Below, one piece after another: positions 1 through 11,136 of a stretch of DNA of 64,000 nucleotides. The stretch's first letter is position 1. Each line of letters begins with the position of its first letter. Position numbers and translations under genes: made by a program. A model generated the notes under the pieces. The model saw only the letters and a program-made list of their open reading frames with translations, ran no database searches and was not told the origin of the DNA. Source of the stretch: Gelatoporia subvermispora B (taxonomy: Eukaryota; Basidiomycota; Agaricomycetes; Polyporales; Gelatoporiaceae); contig KB445802.1 of the NCBI GenBank assembly GCA_000320605.2, forward strand, positions 248,001 to 312,000, in the 5' to 3' direction.

Positions 1-744
1 AGATTCTACCTAATGGCACCGCGTACACCTCGTCTATCGGTGCATCGGTTTTCCTGAACTTTGCTGGAGATAGCATGACGATTGTGGGTCCGGTCTACCC
101 TGGACCTGGATCCTACAATGTGGTTCGTCCGTCCATCAATGTGCCAGTGTTCTCTGACTTATTTTATCGGTGCGACATCAGACTTTGGATAATGCTACGT
201 CTGTAGTCAAGTCCTCCAGCCCAATATATCAGCCATCCTCACAATTCTTCTATACGGGCCTCCTTGACCCGTCTCAAGAGCACTCCCTCACTATAACGAA
301 CGGCGCAAATACACCATTCGGCATCGAATATATCGCAATCTGGGAGTGGAGCGCGGTCTACCCTACGGCTGCCACTTCAGGGCCTCCTAGTTCCCTGACA
401 AGGTATTGCCTTTCTAACTCTGCCATATTTCACTGAATCGCCCCTCGTCCAGTTCTGCAGCAGTCGGAGCCTCACCTGCAGCCGCTCTCCAAAAGAGTAG
501 CCATAGTAGCGTGGCTAAGATTGTGGCGCCGATTGTATCTATCATTGGGGGCCTCCTCTTGATCGCAGCTTTATGGGCACTCCGGCGTAGACGTCGGGGA
601 CGGGCCGCTCTGGCACCATCTGGACCCTTCAGAATGCGCCTTGCTCGCACCTTTGAGAAGCGCGATAGGGACTCAGTTATGATGGATGATCTGCATACAG
701 ACAAAGAGAGTACCCTGGATGGCCAACCTGCTTCGAAGGCATAG
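1..744 (+). CDS. Membrane-protein array copy 1 (3' part only)
   Basis: This is the 3' part of the first member of the tandem membrane-protein family; its 5' exons lie left of the window. It opens inside the second beta-rich module (frame from base 3: ILPNGTAYTSSIGASVFLNF). An intron begins near 124 after the YNVV that closes this exon in the paralogs, and the next exon starts near 167. That exon carries the family pattern FFYTGLLDPSQEHSLTI. The last exon encodes a Ser-rich linker, a membrane span beginning VAKIVAPIVSIIGGLLLIAA, an RRRRRGR stop-transfer cluster and the tail motif SGPFRMRLARTF, ending at TAG 742-744. Positive charges after the span place the C terminus in the cytosol. Function is unknown; assignment to the family is secure from the complete copies downstream. 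Confidence 0.85.
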
Positions 745-1697
745 TGAAGGTAAAATCTCGAAGAGATGACATTGTCCTAGGGCTACATTAGTGGAGGCTA
801 AGAGGATAGTGCTCCCTGCGATTCGTATCAGACCTATGCTTACTTCCTTTGATACTGGACTTGTCCTTTTTATACACGCAAAAGCGAAGCCTCGTTATTC
901 CGTATGTACACGCGCTAGGTATAGCCGCTTGTCCTTAGGATAGCTGAAGCATATCGATACGATGTAGTTTCTCAGTAATGTGGGATGTAAACCTAGCTTG
1001 AGATTCACGCACAGATGAAAATATCATCGCATTCAGATTCCGATGCCTCTAACCTGATAATCTGGGGGAAATACGATTGTTGGTCTCGTTCCTAACGTGA
1101 TAGTGCTCAGACAGTATGCCGCACGAGGCGCCCAATATACCTGAAGACACCTTTCCGCCCGCCGCATTTCCCACGCCGCTCTTTTGATCCTTGCGCATTC
1201 TCTTAGTGTACTTACTTGATATTGAACGATATGCTGCTGAGGATTCCCTCTCAAGATACCCTTTGTCCCATCGTCCAAAAGGGGTCCTGATCTTGGACGA
1301 CTAGCCGCAGTATCACCAGGAAAATTACGAAAGCATCAAATGTCATGTTGAAGCGCTACCTTCCGCCGATTTGCACCTGGAATTATCCCAAGATCGCTCG
1401 CTGCGCTGGTCAATCTGCACTCCTCCACAATTCTCGAGGAGAGCCAGGAGTGTGCAAGTGAATAAAGCTACGGCAGCTGAACCCATACCTCGAGCTGTTC
1501 TCGTTCTGCGCCCGTGTTCGACCAAAAATAGCCGCCAAGAGTGCTATTCTGGGATGATATCATAGCTCTCACACTGGCCTGCTTCCCTATCACCCGTCTT
1601 TCCACGCCTCCGCCTTGAAAGCTATCCGTAACAGGCACGAGGCGTTATCTGCGCAACGACCGCGACCACGACCACGACTAAGACGACACACTCAGCG
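745..1697. other. Intergenic spacer of the array, copy 1 to copy 2
   Basis: About 950 bases without a convincing gene. Short open frames on both strands lack family features and splice structure. The spacer should hold the 3' end of copy 1 and the promoter of copy 2, but I see no distinct motif. Confidence 0.6.
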
Positions 1698-3053
1698 ATG
1701 GCCCTAGCGAGCGTGAACTTCACGCTCTTCGCGAGCAGCCCAATGTTCAACTTCGCGCCGCAGCGTGAGTGCGATCCGCGACTAGTGAACGAGAGTGGAC
1801 GTTGATTTTGGCTGATGTCCTTGATGATGGCGCAGTGGGCGCGGGTGTGGGGTCGGCGTCGACGGGGTGGCAGTTCAACCAGTCGGGGGAGACTGGGCTA
1901 TACTACACGACGCGCGCAGGGTCTAGCATGCAACTGCAGTTCTACGGTGCGCATCATCATCGTGGTTGTTTGACGATTCCGTACTAACACCCCTCTCTTA
2001 TAGGCACCGGAATCCAGCTTCAGGGTTCTGCGGGCTGCCCATTCAGCGTCAACATTGATGGTGATGCCGTGGAGGAATCGCTCGCCTCAGGGCTCATCTT
2101 CTCGAAAACGGGACTAGAGCAGGAGACGCACAACCTAAACCTCACCGTTGGGCCGGGCGCGAGCACAGACGCGGAGGTGATATTCACTTCCGCCATCATA
2201 ATCGACGAGTTTCCAGTCGGTCCGTGCGTCATATACCTACATGGTTTGGGCTGACTGTAGTGCAGGCCAGGTCCCACTTGCGCTGAATTATCCAGCGTCG
2301 AACAATACCCTCGATTTCTTTGGGCCATGGGATTCTTTCGCGAATGGCACGGCCCAGACAGATTTCCCTGCCGCATCCGTGACGGTCAACTTCACTGGTC
2401 CTGCCATCATTGTCAATGGGCCTGCTGGCACCGCAGCAGGTGTTGGCCAGTTCTCCGTGGTACGTAGTGTCTGTTCCTTCTGTAATTAAGCCTTACAATC
2501 CGCCACCAGATTGTTGATGGCAACCCGGGCCTCATGGTGACCACACCTGCCCTCGCCGCACCTTCGACACAGCTGTTTTTCCAGAGCGGCCTCGACCCAA
2601 ACCAACAGCACTCGGTTACCATCATCAACTTGCCAAACTCGACATTTGCGTTCGACAATATCCAGATCTGGGGGAGTACGAGTACGTTCCCCTCAAGGTA
2701 CGGCTCCTGCGGTCATTGCCCTGTCAGGTTTTTACTTACTCGCGCACAGTGCTCCCTTCGCAACCGGAACAGCTGTAGGAACCATTCCAGTTGAAGCAAG
2801 TACCAGCAGCCATTCAAACGTCGTCAAGATCGTCGCGCCTATTGTCGCCGTTGTCGCCGCGCTCCTCATCCTCGCCGCCGCGCTGCTCTTCCGCCGTCGC
2901 CAACGTAGGCGTACAACGCTCCGGGGACCATTCGCGATGCGTCTCTCGCGCGCGTTCGGGAAGCAGGGTGCTGCCGCGCTCACTTTGCACGACCTTGGGC
3001 CGAAGGCGGAGCAGCCGGTGTCGTTTGGCATCGACAATATGCAGAAGGCGTAG
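1698..3053 (+). CDS. Membrane-protein array copy 2, single-pass receptor-like protein
   Basis: Complete six-exon member of the array, about 360 residues. Exon 1 (1698-1764) encodes MALASVNFTLFASSPMFNFAP, the conserved N-terminal motif. Exons 2-3 form beta module 1 (GWQFNQSG.., then GCPFSVNIDG.. and THNLNLTVG). Exons 4-5 form module 2 (NGTAQTDFPAASVTVNFTG, then FFQSGLDPNQQHSVTI and FAFDNIQIW). Exon 6 holds a Ser/Thr linker, the span VVKIVAPIVAVVAALLILAA, an Arg-rich cluster and the tail motif GPFAMRLSRAFGK. Several NxS/T sequons fit an extracellular N-terminal part. The two modules resemble galactose-binding-like beta sandwiches common in agaricomycete surface proteins; this is inference from pattern only. 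No hydrophobic signal peptide precedes the modules. The E2/E3 intron falls at the FYG codon as in most copies. Confidence 0.85.
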
Positions 3054-3972
3054 GCTGGCCTGGGAGCTCTGTCTGGATCGCTCGTGCACATATAGCGTGC
3101 CGCTCGGTGCTCCGATGTGGAATTGTGCCCCGCACACGGACCTTCCGAACAGACTATAACCTTGACGCTTTGTGTTACACTTGTTTTCGTCCGTCGCACT
3201 TGCATTGTACTTATCCGGTGTACGTTTAGTTCTTTGTTAGCATGTTGTACCTCCCGTTGTTGTTTGTTGTACCGCGATAATGATTGGTCGTACCACGCTT
3301 CTGCCTGAGGCTGCGCCCGAGGTGGCAGACTCGGTGGGAGCCTGACTAGCACTCGTGATCGTGGGAACACGTGTGGCTGAGCGGACGCGACACTATAGAC
3401 GCAAGTACTTGCCTTCGTGGGGGCATCTGCGGTCCATCGCACATCCTTTCATAGAAGTCCTTGTCATGCTACGAGCTCGCGATGAATGCCATTTATTATC
3501 ATGTAACTCAGGATAACGTGCTCCCAGCGCTTGTTCCATATTGTCTAGACTATGACCAAGTCAAATGAGTGGGGTGAGTTCATCCATGATGGCATGATAT
3601 CATGCGTATACCGATATGGTCAAGTCAGGATTTGAGGCCCAGCTGACCGCTCCCCTGTGGCTCAGGTCTTCGCGGAAGCTAATAAGCCATTCGTGAAGCT
3701 GATGTGCCGAGGCTTCGCCGAAAGAAGAGGCTTCGCCCAGCGGAGATATACAGCGATGAAGTGGCACGCCCCCATAATCGGCACAGACGTTGCTCAGGGG
3801 CGGCGTAGTTCTCGGACCCGGTGACTTCATTGATTCTGACAAGACTCCTGTACAGCTCATCGCCTTATCGACATGGGGCGTCATGCTAAACATGTTATAT
3901 ACTCCGTAGAGAGCGCGCTGACGGCTCCGAGAACGCGTCGCCCCATCCGTGGCTCCTTGTAATACCTGCAAG
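3054..3972. other. Intergenic spacer of the array, copy 2 to copy 3
   Basis: About 920 bases. A long antisense open frame reaches into copy 2 but has no recognisable product. I see no gene or named motif here. Confidence 0.6.
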
Positions 3973-5307
3973 ATGTCGGACTTCGAGCTGGGCTACACGC
4001 TCTCGAACACTAGCCCTCTGTTGAACTTTGGGCCTTCTAATAGTCAGTATCAGCATGCAGCAGTCCTGACAATACGAGTCTGAGCAATTCGATCATCCTG
4101 CAGTCAGCTCGGCTGCGGGATCCGCGCAGAGCGGGTGGCAGATCAACGCGTCCTTCGTTTACACGTCAGTTGCGGGTGCAACACTCCAGCTCCCGCCATT
4201 CTATGGTGCGCAGCCACATAGCGACTTGTCTTCTCTCTTTGATGCTGACCTGCCCCTAGGTGACGCTGTGTCCATCTACGGGTCCACTGGATGGCCATTC
4301 AACGTCACCGTGGATGGCCAGACCACGTCCCACCCGCTCGGATCTGGGGTCATATTCCAGCAGAATCTGACACAGGGTACTCACAACGTGAGCCTTGTTG
4401 TTGGACCATCCACAAGTCCGGAAGCCGAGTTCGTCTTCGAATATGCAACTTTGTCAAGTACATATGCACTGGGTGGGTATTCGGTCTGGTGTGTTACGCG
4501 CAAGTTCAGCATCTCACGGACACACAGGGGAAGAACCTGTAGAAGTCACGTACGAAGCGCTCAGTGATCCTCTGGTATACAACGGGAACTGGACATTCTT
4601 CCCCAATAACACCGCCCAGACGAGCATGTTCGGCGCGTCCATGTCCCTCAATTTCTCAGGCGTTGCGGTGGCTGTGACTGGACCCAGCGGGACGTCGTCG
4701 AGCGCTGGAGCGTATACGGTGGTACGCCATACATGCATTTTCGTCGCCGACATGTTCTAAGAGGTCGCCTGATAGATCCTGGATAGCGCCGCGTCATTTA
4801 TCTCAAACAACACAGTGGACGTTTCGGAGACGCAGATCTTCTATCAGGCGGGCCTGGACCCGACCGCTCAACACACCATCACCCTGATCAATAGCGACAC
4901 GACATTCGCGTTCGACTCGATCAGCGTGTGGGGGCCAGCCCAGATATCTTCCGCGTCTGGCAGCACCAGGTGAGTGCTACGTGTCATGCATGCACTATCC
5001 ACTTCGTTGACCGATGACTCGTGCATGCAGTACCAGCCACAACGACATCGTTAAGATCGTTGTGCCAATCGTAGCCGTCCTCGCGGCTCTACTGATTCTC
5101 GCCAGCGCATTTCTGCTCCGCAGGCGCAGGCGGCAGCGCCGACGCAACAGTACATTGTCCGGACCGTTCGCCATGCGCCTGTCGCGCTCTTTCGGGAAGA
5201 CTAGCCCGAATGCGGTGATACTTGATAACCTCGGACGGAAGCAGGAAGTTGCGGAAGATGCGACGGATCCGGTGATCATTGACCTGGACCAGATGCAGAA
5301 GGTGTGA
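3973..5307 (+). CDS. Membrane-protein array copy 3
   Basis: Complete six-exon paralog. Exon 1 begins MSDFELGYTLSNTSPLLNFG. Module 1 reads GWQINASFVYTSVAGATLQL, then a separate exon with GDAVSIYGSTGWPFNVTVDG and the FQQNLTQGTHNVSLVVG strand pattern. Module 2 has YNGNWTFFPNNTAQTSMFG, NFSGVAVAVTGPSGT, then FYQAGLDPTAQHTITLI and FAFDSISVWG. The final exon encodes the span IVKIVVPIVAVLAALLILAS, the cluster RRRRRQRRR and the tail LSGPFAMRLSRSFGK, followed by an acidic end (EVAEDATDPVIIDLDQMQKV). The C-terminal DxxQMQKV resembles DNMQKA of copy 2, so copies 2 and 3 look like close sisters. Extracellular domain with NxT sequons is inferred. Function unknown. Confidence 0.85.
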
Positions 5308-6352
5308 GATTGGTTTGTTGTTGCTGAGGAAGGTGTCCTTCTTGCGCGCATGACATGCTGTGGCTCCCACCGTGTCTAACGGTTATGCAACTTTCTTAGT
5401 GGCAGCCAAAATATTAGGTCACTGTATGAGTGTACTACAGAACCTTGTATCACGAACATTTGCGATTATTATATTGTACGTCTACAGTCGTCGGACTTCG
5501 ATCTTCAATACTAGTCACTTGAGATGTCTGATCATCGAAATTCGAACTGATTATCATGTACATGTAATGCGCTGTAAAAACGAACTACGAGGAAAGCTTT
5601 TCACGTATGTCATTAGAACACTCAGGTCCACTTTCAGTCCAGACGTACTTGACGTTTCAATTTCAGGCCCCGCTTGCTGCTCGAGGAGGATGAGGATGAC
5701 CGTGGGAGCGACGGTGGCCGGAGACACTTACGACAGATGACGCGCGCCGCGATTGCCAGTTCCTTCACCAACCCTTTCATCCAGCTCCTCGGGCATCCCA
5801 CAAGACGTCGTTCGACGGAGGCTACAGATTGCACGTTTTGGTGATAATTCCGCCACGCGAACCGCATCCAGGGAAAGTCTCATCTCCTGTCTGGCTACGG
5901 GGGCGAAACAATCAAACCTTAGTGCTACAAATGGGCACAAGGTCGGACAATCGCGCGAGCATGCTGTTCCTCCTGGCGCTTTCATGCTCTGGACCTCTAT
6001 TCGACTCAGACATGCCTTAGGAGCTTCGATGATGTCGAGGCAGCAACTTTGGGTACAGCCAGAGTATGCTTGCATCCTGAATGACCTGCGGAATCGTAAG
6101 ATAAGATAACTCTCCCGCTACCCCCGTTAGACGCACTCGAAATACATATTTGAGGATTAGAAGCAGCTGCGCAGGGACACGGGCTCCCCAGATCGTCCCA
6201 CGATTGGCATTCAGACGCCTCATGTCGTCTAATCATACCCTCGGCATGAGCATATAGTGTAGCCCCAGGGTGTGAGCTTCACGGTGGCCGCTCCGTCTGC
6301 CAAGACACCCACCTCCGCTGGTGTCCCTCGCCAACCACACAGTATAGTCAAG
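5308..6352. other. Intergenic spacer of the array, copy 3 to copy 4
   Basis: About 1.05 kb with only short frames on both strands and no recognisable product. A Ser-rich antisense frame at 5634-5867 is simple-sequence and not accepted. Nothing else identified. Confidence 0.6.
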
Positions 6353-7698
6353 ATGTCTGGAGTCGTGCTGAACTACACGCTGCTCAATACAAGCCCTATG
6401 TATGACTTTGGGCCTACAAGTACGTCTGCAAGACATTGCTACGAGCGGAATTGTGTGGTGCGACCTAATGAACCCCTATCAGCTGGCAGCTCTTCGAGCG
6501 CTGCATTGTCGGGATGGCAGCTCAACACGGCTTCGTCCTTCATCACGGGGGATCCAGGAGCAAATCTCTCGCTTCCTTTCTTCTATGGTATGCACCCTCC
6601 ATGAAATACACACGAGTCAGACTGGAGTGCTCGATGGATAGGGAACGCGCTCTCCCTCTTTGGATCCGCGGGCTGCACCTTCGATGTCTCAATTGATACG
6701 GAAACAACGTCGCATTCGCTCGCATCGGGCTTGATATTCCAGCAAGATCTCGATTTGGAATTTCACAACTTCACGCTCGTCGTTGGATCCGATGCGGATG
6801 CGAACGCAGAGTTGGTGTTCGATTATGCTGTGATAACGAGCACGTACGATCTGGGTGAGTGGTGCGGCACCGTATCAGAGCGCTCCAGCTCACACATCAT
6901 ATGTAGACGAGGCCCCCACGGAGGTCATCTACAATTCGCTGACCGAAGCTCTCGCCTTCAGCGAGGGCTGGACGATGTCCTCAAACGGCTCCGCACAGAC
7001 AAATTTCCCCGGTGCATCCGTAGCTCTCAATTTCACTGGAGTTGCATTCGCAATCAGCGGCCCTAGTGGTACGGATTCGAGCGCTGGAGAGTTTGGCGTG
7101 GTAGGCAGTATTCCCCTGTGCAAGCAAATAAACATGCCTTGATTTCTCAATATCAAATAGTACATCGACGGCTTGGTCACATTCATCGCGAACAACACCA
7201 TCGGCATCGAGTCCACCACATTGTACTACTTAGGCGGTCTAAATCCGGCGGATCAACATACCCTAATCATAGTCAACGACAACGCTACGTTCGCATTAGA
7301 CTCTATTGTAGTATGGCAAACCAGTGCGGAGTCTGTTCCGTCGGAGGCCAGGTGCGTATCTCCATCGCCAACAATAAGACTGTCGATTTACCATCGGAAG
7401 CAGCTCCACCACCAGCGGAAGTCACAGCAACGTCGTCAAGATCGTTGTCCCAATTGTCGCGGTAGTTGCGGCGGTACTGGGCCTCGTTGCTGTGTTCTGG
7501 CTGCGCAGACGCCGGATGCAGCGCAGGCGCGCACCCAAGCTCTCCGGACCTTTCGGCATGCGTATCGCGCGGACGCTCGGAAAGCAAAGTCCAGCGGATA
7601 CGGTGGCGCTCGAAAACATGCCGCCTAACTTCAAGGCAGACTCTAAAGTTGACCTTTCGAAGATGGAGGCGGGAGCGTCGGGCGCGCAGTCGAGTTAG
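6353..7698 (+). CDS. Membrane-protein array copy 4
   Basis: Complete six-exon paralog starting MSGVVLNYTLLNTSPMYDFG. Module 1 runs from GWQLNTASSFITGDPGANLS through the split FYG codon into GNALSLFGSAGCTFDVSIDT and FHNFTLVVGSDADANAELVF. Module 2 contains EGWTMSSNGSAQTNFPGASV and NFTGVAFAISGPSGT, then LYYLGGLNPADQHTLIIV and FALDSIVVW. The last exon gives SHSNVVKIVVPIVAVVAAVL as linker and span start, a basic cluster RRRRMQRRR, and the tail LSGPFGMRIARTLGK with a Lys/Asp-containing end. Six exons, splice positions and domain order match the other copies, so it is a duplicate rather than an independent gene. Membrane topology (N out, C in) is inferred from glycosylation sequons and the positive-inside rule. 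Confidence 0.85.
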
Positions 7699-8882
7699 AA
7701 CATTCGCTGTGAACCTTGGTGCGGCATCGCATTGTCAGAAGTACATGATGGACCTATGTAACGATAGTTTAGTGAGTCTCAGACCTTGCACCAGCTTTGA
7801 GCTGAACCCTCCCAATATTACTCGACTTCTGTTACGAAGTCCACGCTTGAAGAGGGCATGCTATGAACACGCCCGGTCTAAGTTTACAGCACTTCGATCA
7901 TGCTCTGCGCCACTTGCGATCATGGTAGACGGCAACTTCCTGACGGCTATGGTGCTACCCACTGGTGCCGCTGGCGGTCCAGACGTTGCCAGTTATCAGC
8001 ACCAGATCGTAAACATGGGGGCAAGGCGCTCATCACATTCATATCGCTGCAGTGCGTCAGCATTGATGTTGGATAAGATGGGATTGCAGTGGGAGAAGGC
8101 AACGGATTTTGACTACTCGAACACCGGCCACGAACAGGATCATACACCGAAGCGGCGAGATCCATACGACGTGGATGTCCTAGCAAGCGCCATTCATTGT
8201 ACCCCGATCACACAGGACCTGTTTCCTCGCGTTGTGGCTTCGCAATTCGTATCATTTGTCCCCTCAGCAGCGCACAGAGGGTACACGTTCATGCGTTCAT
8301 CAATCTCCAGACGTCGACAAGTTGATTTGGTCATCTATCATAGATGCCGCTCGGCCTCGGCCCGGCTCTCCGGCTCTCTATTGATCCGTCTTGCTCCGTA
8401 TACACCGCCCACCTGTGCCTGAAGCTAGATTTTGCCCTATGAGGCTGTGTATGGCTCTACCGACGTATGCAGTGCCTGGTCAGCTGCGTTGTCCTCCTGA
8501 TCCCGACATGAAGATCACACTCACCAGTTTCCAGCAAAGCTCAAGCACAGAACTGAATGGACAGATCTTGTCGAATTCCGAAGCAATCCGCCATGTACGG
8601 GTGTCTAAAGTTGCGCATACCCTGGTAGGATCGGTTCTGAATAATACGCGAGCGTCGAGCGGTCCTGACTCGCCGCCTGCACTGTATTAGGGTTCCGTCA
8701 GATGAGTTGCAATGCGAGTTGCTCTAGAGCGCCTCCCGCACTCGAGCTCTCATGCTTGTCAACTGCCATCTGACTCACTGCCCCTCCAACCGCCACACAG
8801 AGACTACCCAGCCTGGCATTCGCCGCATATAGTCCCACGAGGCCGGCGGCGACCCCTTGCTCCTCTGCCCTCCTGCATCACC
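7699..8882. other. Intergenic spacer of the array, copy 4 to copy 5
   Basis: About 1.18 kb, the widest gap in the array. An open frame of 318 codons (7466-8422, plus) starts inside copy 4 in the wrong frame and shows no domain, so I treat it as chance. No other signal seen. Confidence 0.55.
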
Positions 8883-10230
8883 ATGTCGCAAGGACTTGTC
8901 GGCACTTTTTTGTCCAGTAGCAGTCCCATGTTCAACTATGCACCTACAGGTCAATCACCGTGTTGTCTAATATGACAGAACTTGCCTGATCGCCTCTCTC
9001 AGTGAATGCCTCATTGGGGTCATCGTCGCTTGGATGGCAGGTCAATGGCTCCAACGACGCTCTGACCTACTTTACTACATCCTCAAGCGCCAGCGTTGCA
9101 TTGCAATTTTCCGGTCCGTCCAACACCATCTTCATCCAGACTCAGGGAATGATATCTGGAAAATCTCAGGGACCGAGATTTCTCTATCCGGAACTGCTAA
9201 CCGCCCGTTTACTGTCTCGCTCGACAATAAGAATGCCTCGCAGCCTGCCCCCGTCGGAGGTGTCCTCTATAGTACCAGTGGTCTGCCTCAGAGCAACCAT
9301 ACCATAGTTCTCTATGCCGAGGAAAACGACGACACAGATGCGCCGATTGTGTTTAGTGGTGCAACCATTACTGCCGCATACAACATCAGTAAGTATCGAG
9401 CTCGGAGGGCAAGCTCAATTACTGACTTATGGGTAGGCCAGGTCCCACCTACCAGCAGCACTACCTCTTACACCCCAGATAATGAGGCACTGGTATACAA
9501 CGGAACCTGGACGACATCAACCGGTGGCAGGCAGCAAACATCGGCCCCTGGATCAACTGTCTCGCTGAACTTCACCGGATTCTCTGTAATGGTAAACGGA
9601 CCTATCGGACTTGATGGTACACGTGGGATATATTTGGTGGTACGTTGGATGCGACAGGGCATCCTGAATACATTCGCCTAACCCTATAGTATAGCTACTG
9701 GACAATGAGGAACTTAGTTTGGCCTGGACCGATCCCATCAGTGTTGACAGTACGGAAATCTACTACAGAGCTGGGTTGGACACGACAGAACAGCACAAAC
9801 TAGACATTGGATACCTCAGCGGCTCGCCGTTTGCGTTCGATTCCATCACGGTGTTCCAACCTGGAGCGAATTCGACCTCCTCGCCGACTACAAGGTGCGC
9901 AATACATCCCGCCCGCGTACAATATTATTTGTCTGATGTGATATTCTCTGACCTCAATTTCTACTCGGGGCCTACTGCAGTAGCGGCAGCCACCACAAAG
10001 TAGTCAAGATCGTGGTCCCCATCGTAGCATGTCTTGCTGCGGTCATCCTGCTGATCGTGACCTTCTGGATGTGCAAACGGCGCCGTCAGCGGGAACATGT
10101 AGGGACGCTCTCAGGTCCATTCGGCGCGCGCATCGCGAGGGTATTCCAGAGGTCCGGAAACGGTGCTTTGGAAATGAACAATATGCCATCGGGTGCAGAC
10201 GTCAAACCTCCCAGTGAGGCACATGCGTAG
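8883..10230 (+). CDS. Membrane-protein array copy 5
   Basis: Complete paralog starting MSQGLVGTFLSSSSPMFNYA. The N-terminal exon is the most divergent at its start but keeps SSPMFNYAP. Module 1 reads GWQVNGSNDALTYFTTSSSA, with the intron at FSG instead of FYG, then TEISLSGTANRPFTVSLDNK and NHTIVLYAEENDDTDAPIVF. Module 2 has YNGTWTTSTGGRQQTSAPGS and NFTGFSVMVNGPIG, then YYRAGLDTTEQHKLDIGYLS and FAFDSITVFQ. The last exon encodes KVVKIVVPIVACLAAVILLI as the span, KRRRQRE, then LSGPFGARIARVFQRSGNG. The cytosolic end is short and acidic (ALEMNNMPSGADVKPPSEAH). Divergence of module 1 loops while the tail stays constant suggests different ligands with a common intracellular output; this is inference. 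Confidence 0.85.
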
Positions 10231-11136
10231 GCCGCAGAGGGACAAAATCACCGTGTATCGTTGGATCAGTTGTATCAGGCTCCAGACACGTGTTACTATC
10301 TCATCTGTATATTTCGAACTTAATGTCTAGCGGACTTTCATCAAAACCTGCCTTCGCAAGTGGACGATCAGTACGGAAGGCTGTGGGCGGTGAAATCCTG
10401 TCGGGCATACAGTGACGGAGGAATAACTTCGATCGCACATCTAAATTCTGATGGATCCAATTGAATAAGTGTAATTCGAGAAACCGAGAATTGAGAGCAT
10501 GGGACTGGTGCAAGTCGACGACCCGACACGACCTGCTCACAGTGGTAGACCAACTTGCCTTCACAGGATGAACATCGTACAAATATGCGCAAATACCGGA
10601 CTGGCAATATCATTGCACCCAAGTTATCGAGAACACGGAAACAAGGTTCATCTCATCGCAGCACGCAAAACTCTCTTGTGACATCTACCTCGCCGATAAT
10701 GGTCCGTCCAATGACTTAGCGCTCATCGGGATTATGGTGGCATGGCAGCTTCACCTTGCGATAGTATTTTATTCTACCTAATACCCTCTTCAGCATGAGT
10801 TGCATGTTGTAACATGATCACTTGCATCACCTGCAATCTGTGCGATTCAATCGTCATGGTCCTTCGTCATCGAATAAGTCGCTCCTCGGACCTCAATACG
10901 ACACGAACTTGACCACACGAACTTGACCACACGAACTTGACCTGTGTGAGATAGGAGGTGACAGAGACAGGACCTTATCTCTCTCGGCTCCCATGCTTGT
11001 CGCGATTCGTACCCTTCGTCGTCATGCGTCTCCCAGGGTCACGCTTCTGATCTCTGGCGTGAGTTCATTATAACACCCACCACTACTGTCGTTATGCGTC
11101 GTCCGTCTCCTCTGCCACCCCCCTGGTTCAGGCAAC
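10231..11136. other. Intergenic spacer of the array, copy 5 to copy 6
   Basis: About 900 bases with no supported gene. It contains a short 14-base triplicate repeat at 10901-10942, listed separately. The 200 bases before the copy 6 ATG are CT-rich, as is common in fungal promoters. Confidence 0.6.
10901..10942. repeat. Three exact tandem copies of a 14-mer
   Basis: The unit ACACGAACTTGACC occurs three times without a mismatch at 10901-10914, 10915-10928 and 10929-10942, about 195 bases upstream of the copy 6 start codon. It could be a small satellite or a cluster of protein-binding sites; nothing in the sequence decides. Confidence 0.9.

Noticed and set aside
2732..3442. Minus-strand frame of 236 codons
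   Set aside because: Antisense to the tail exon of membrane copy 2; no recognisable features.
7466..8422. Plus-strand open frame of 318 codons
   Set aside because: It starts inside the last exon of membrane copy 4 in a different frame, runs into the spacer, and has no domain or composition of a protein.
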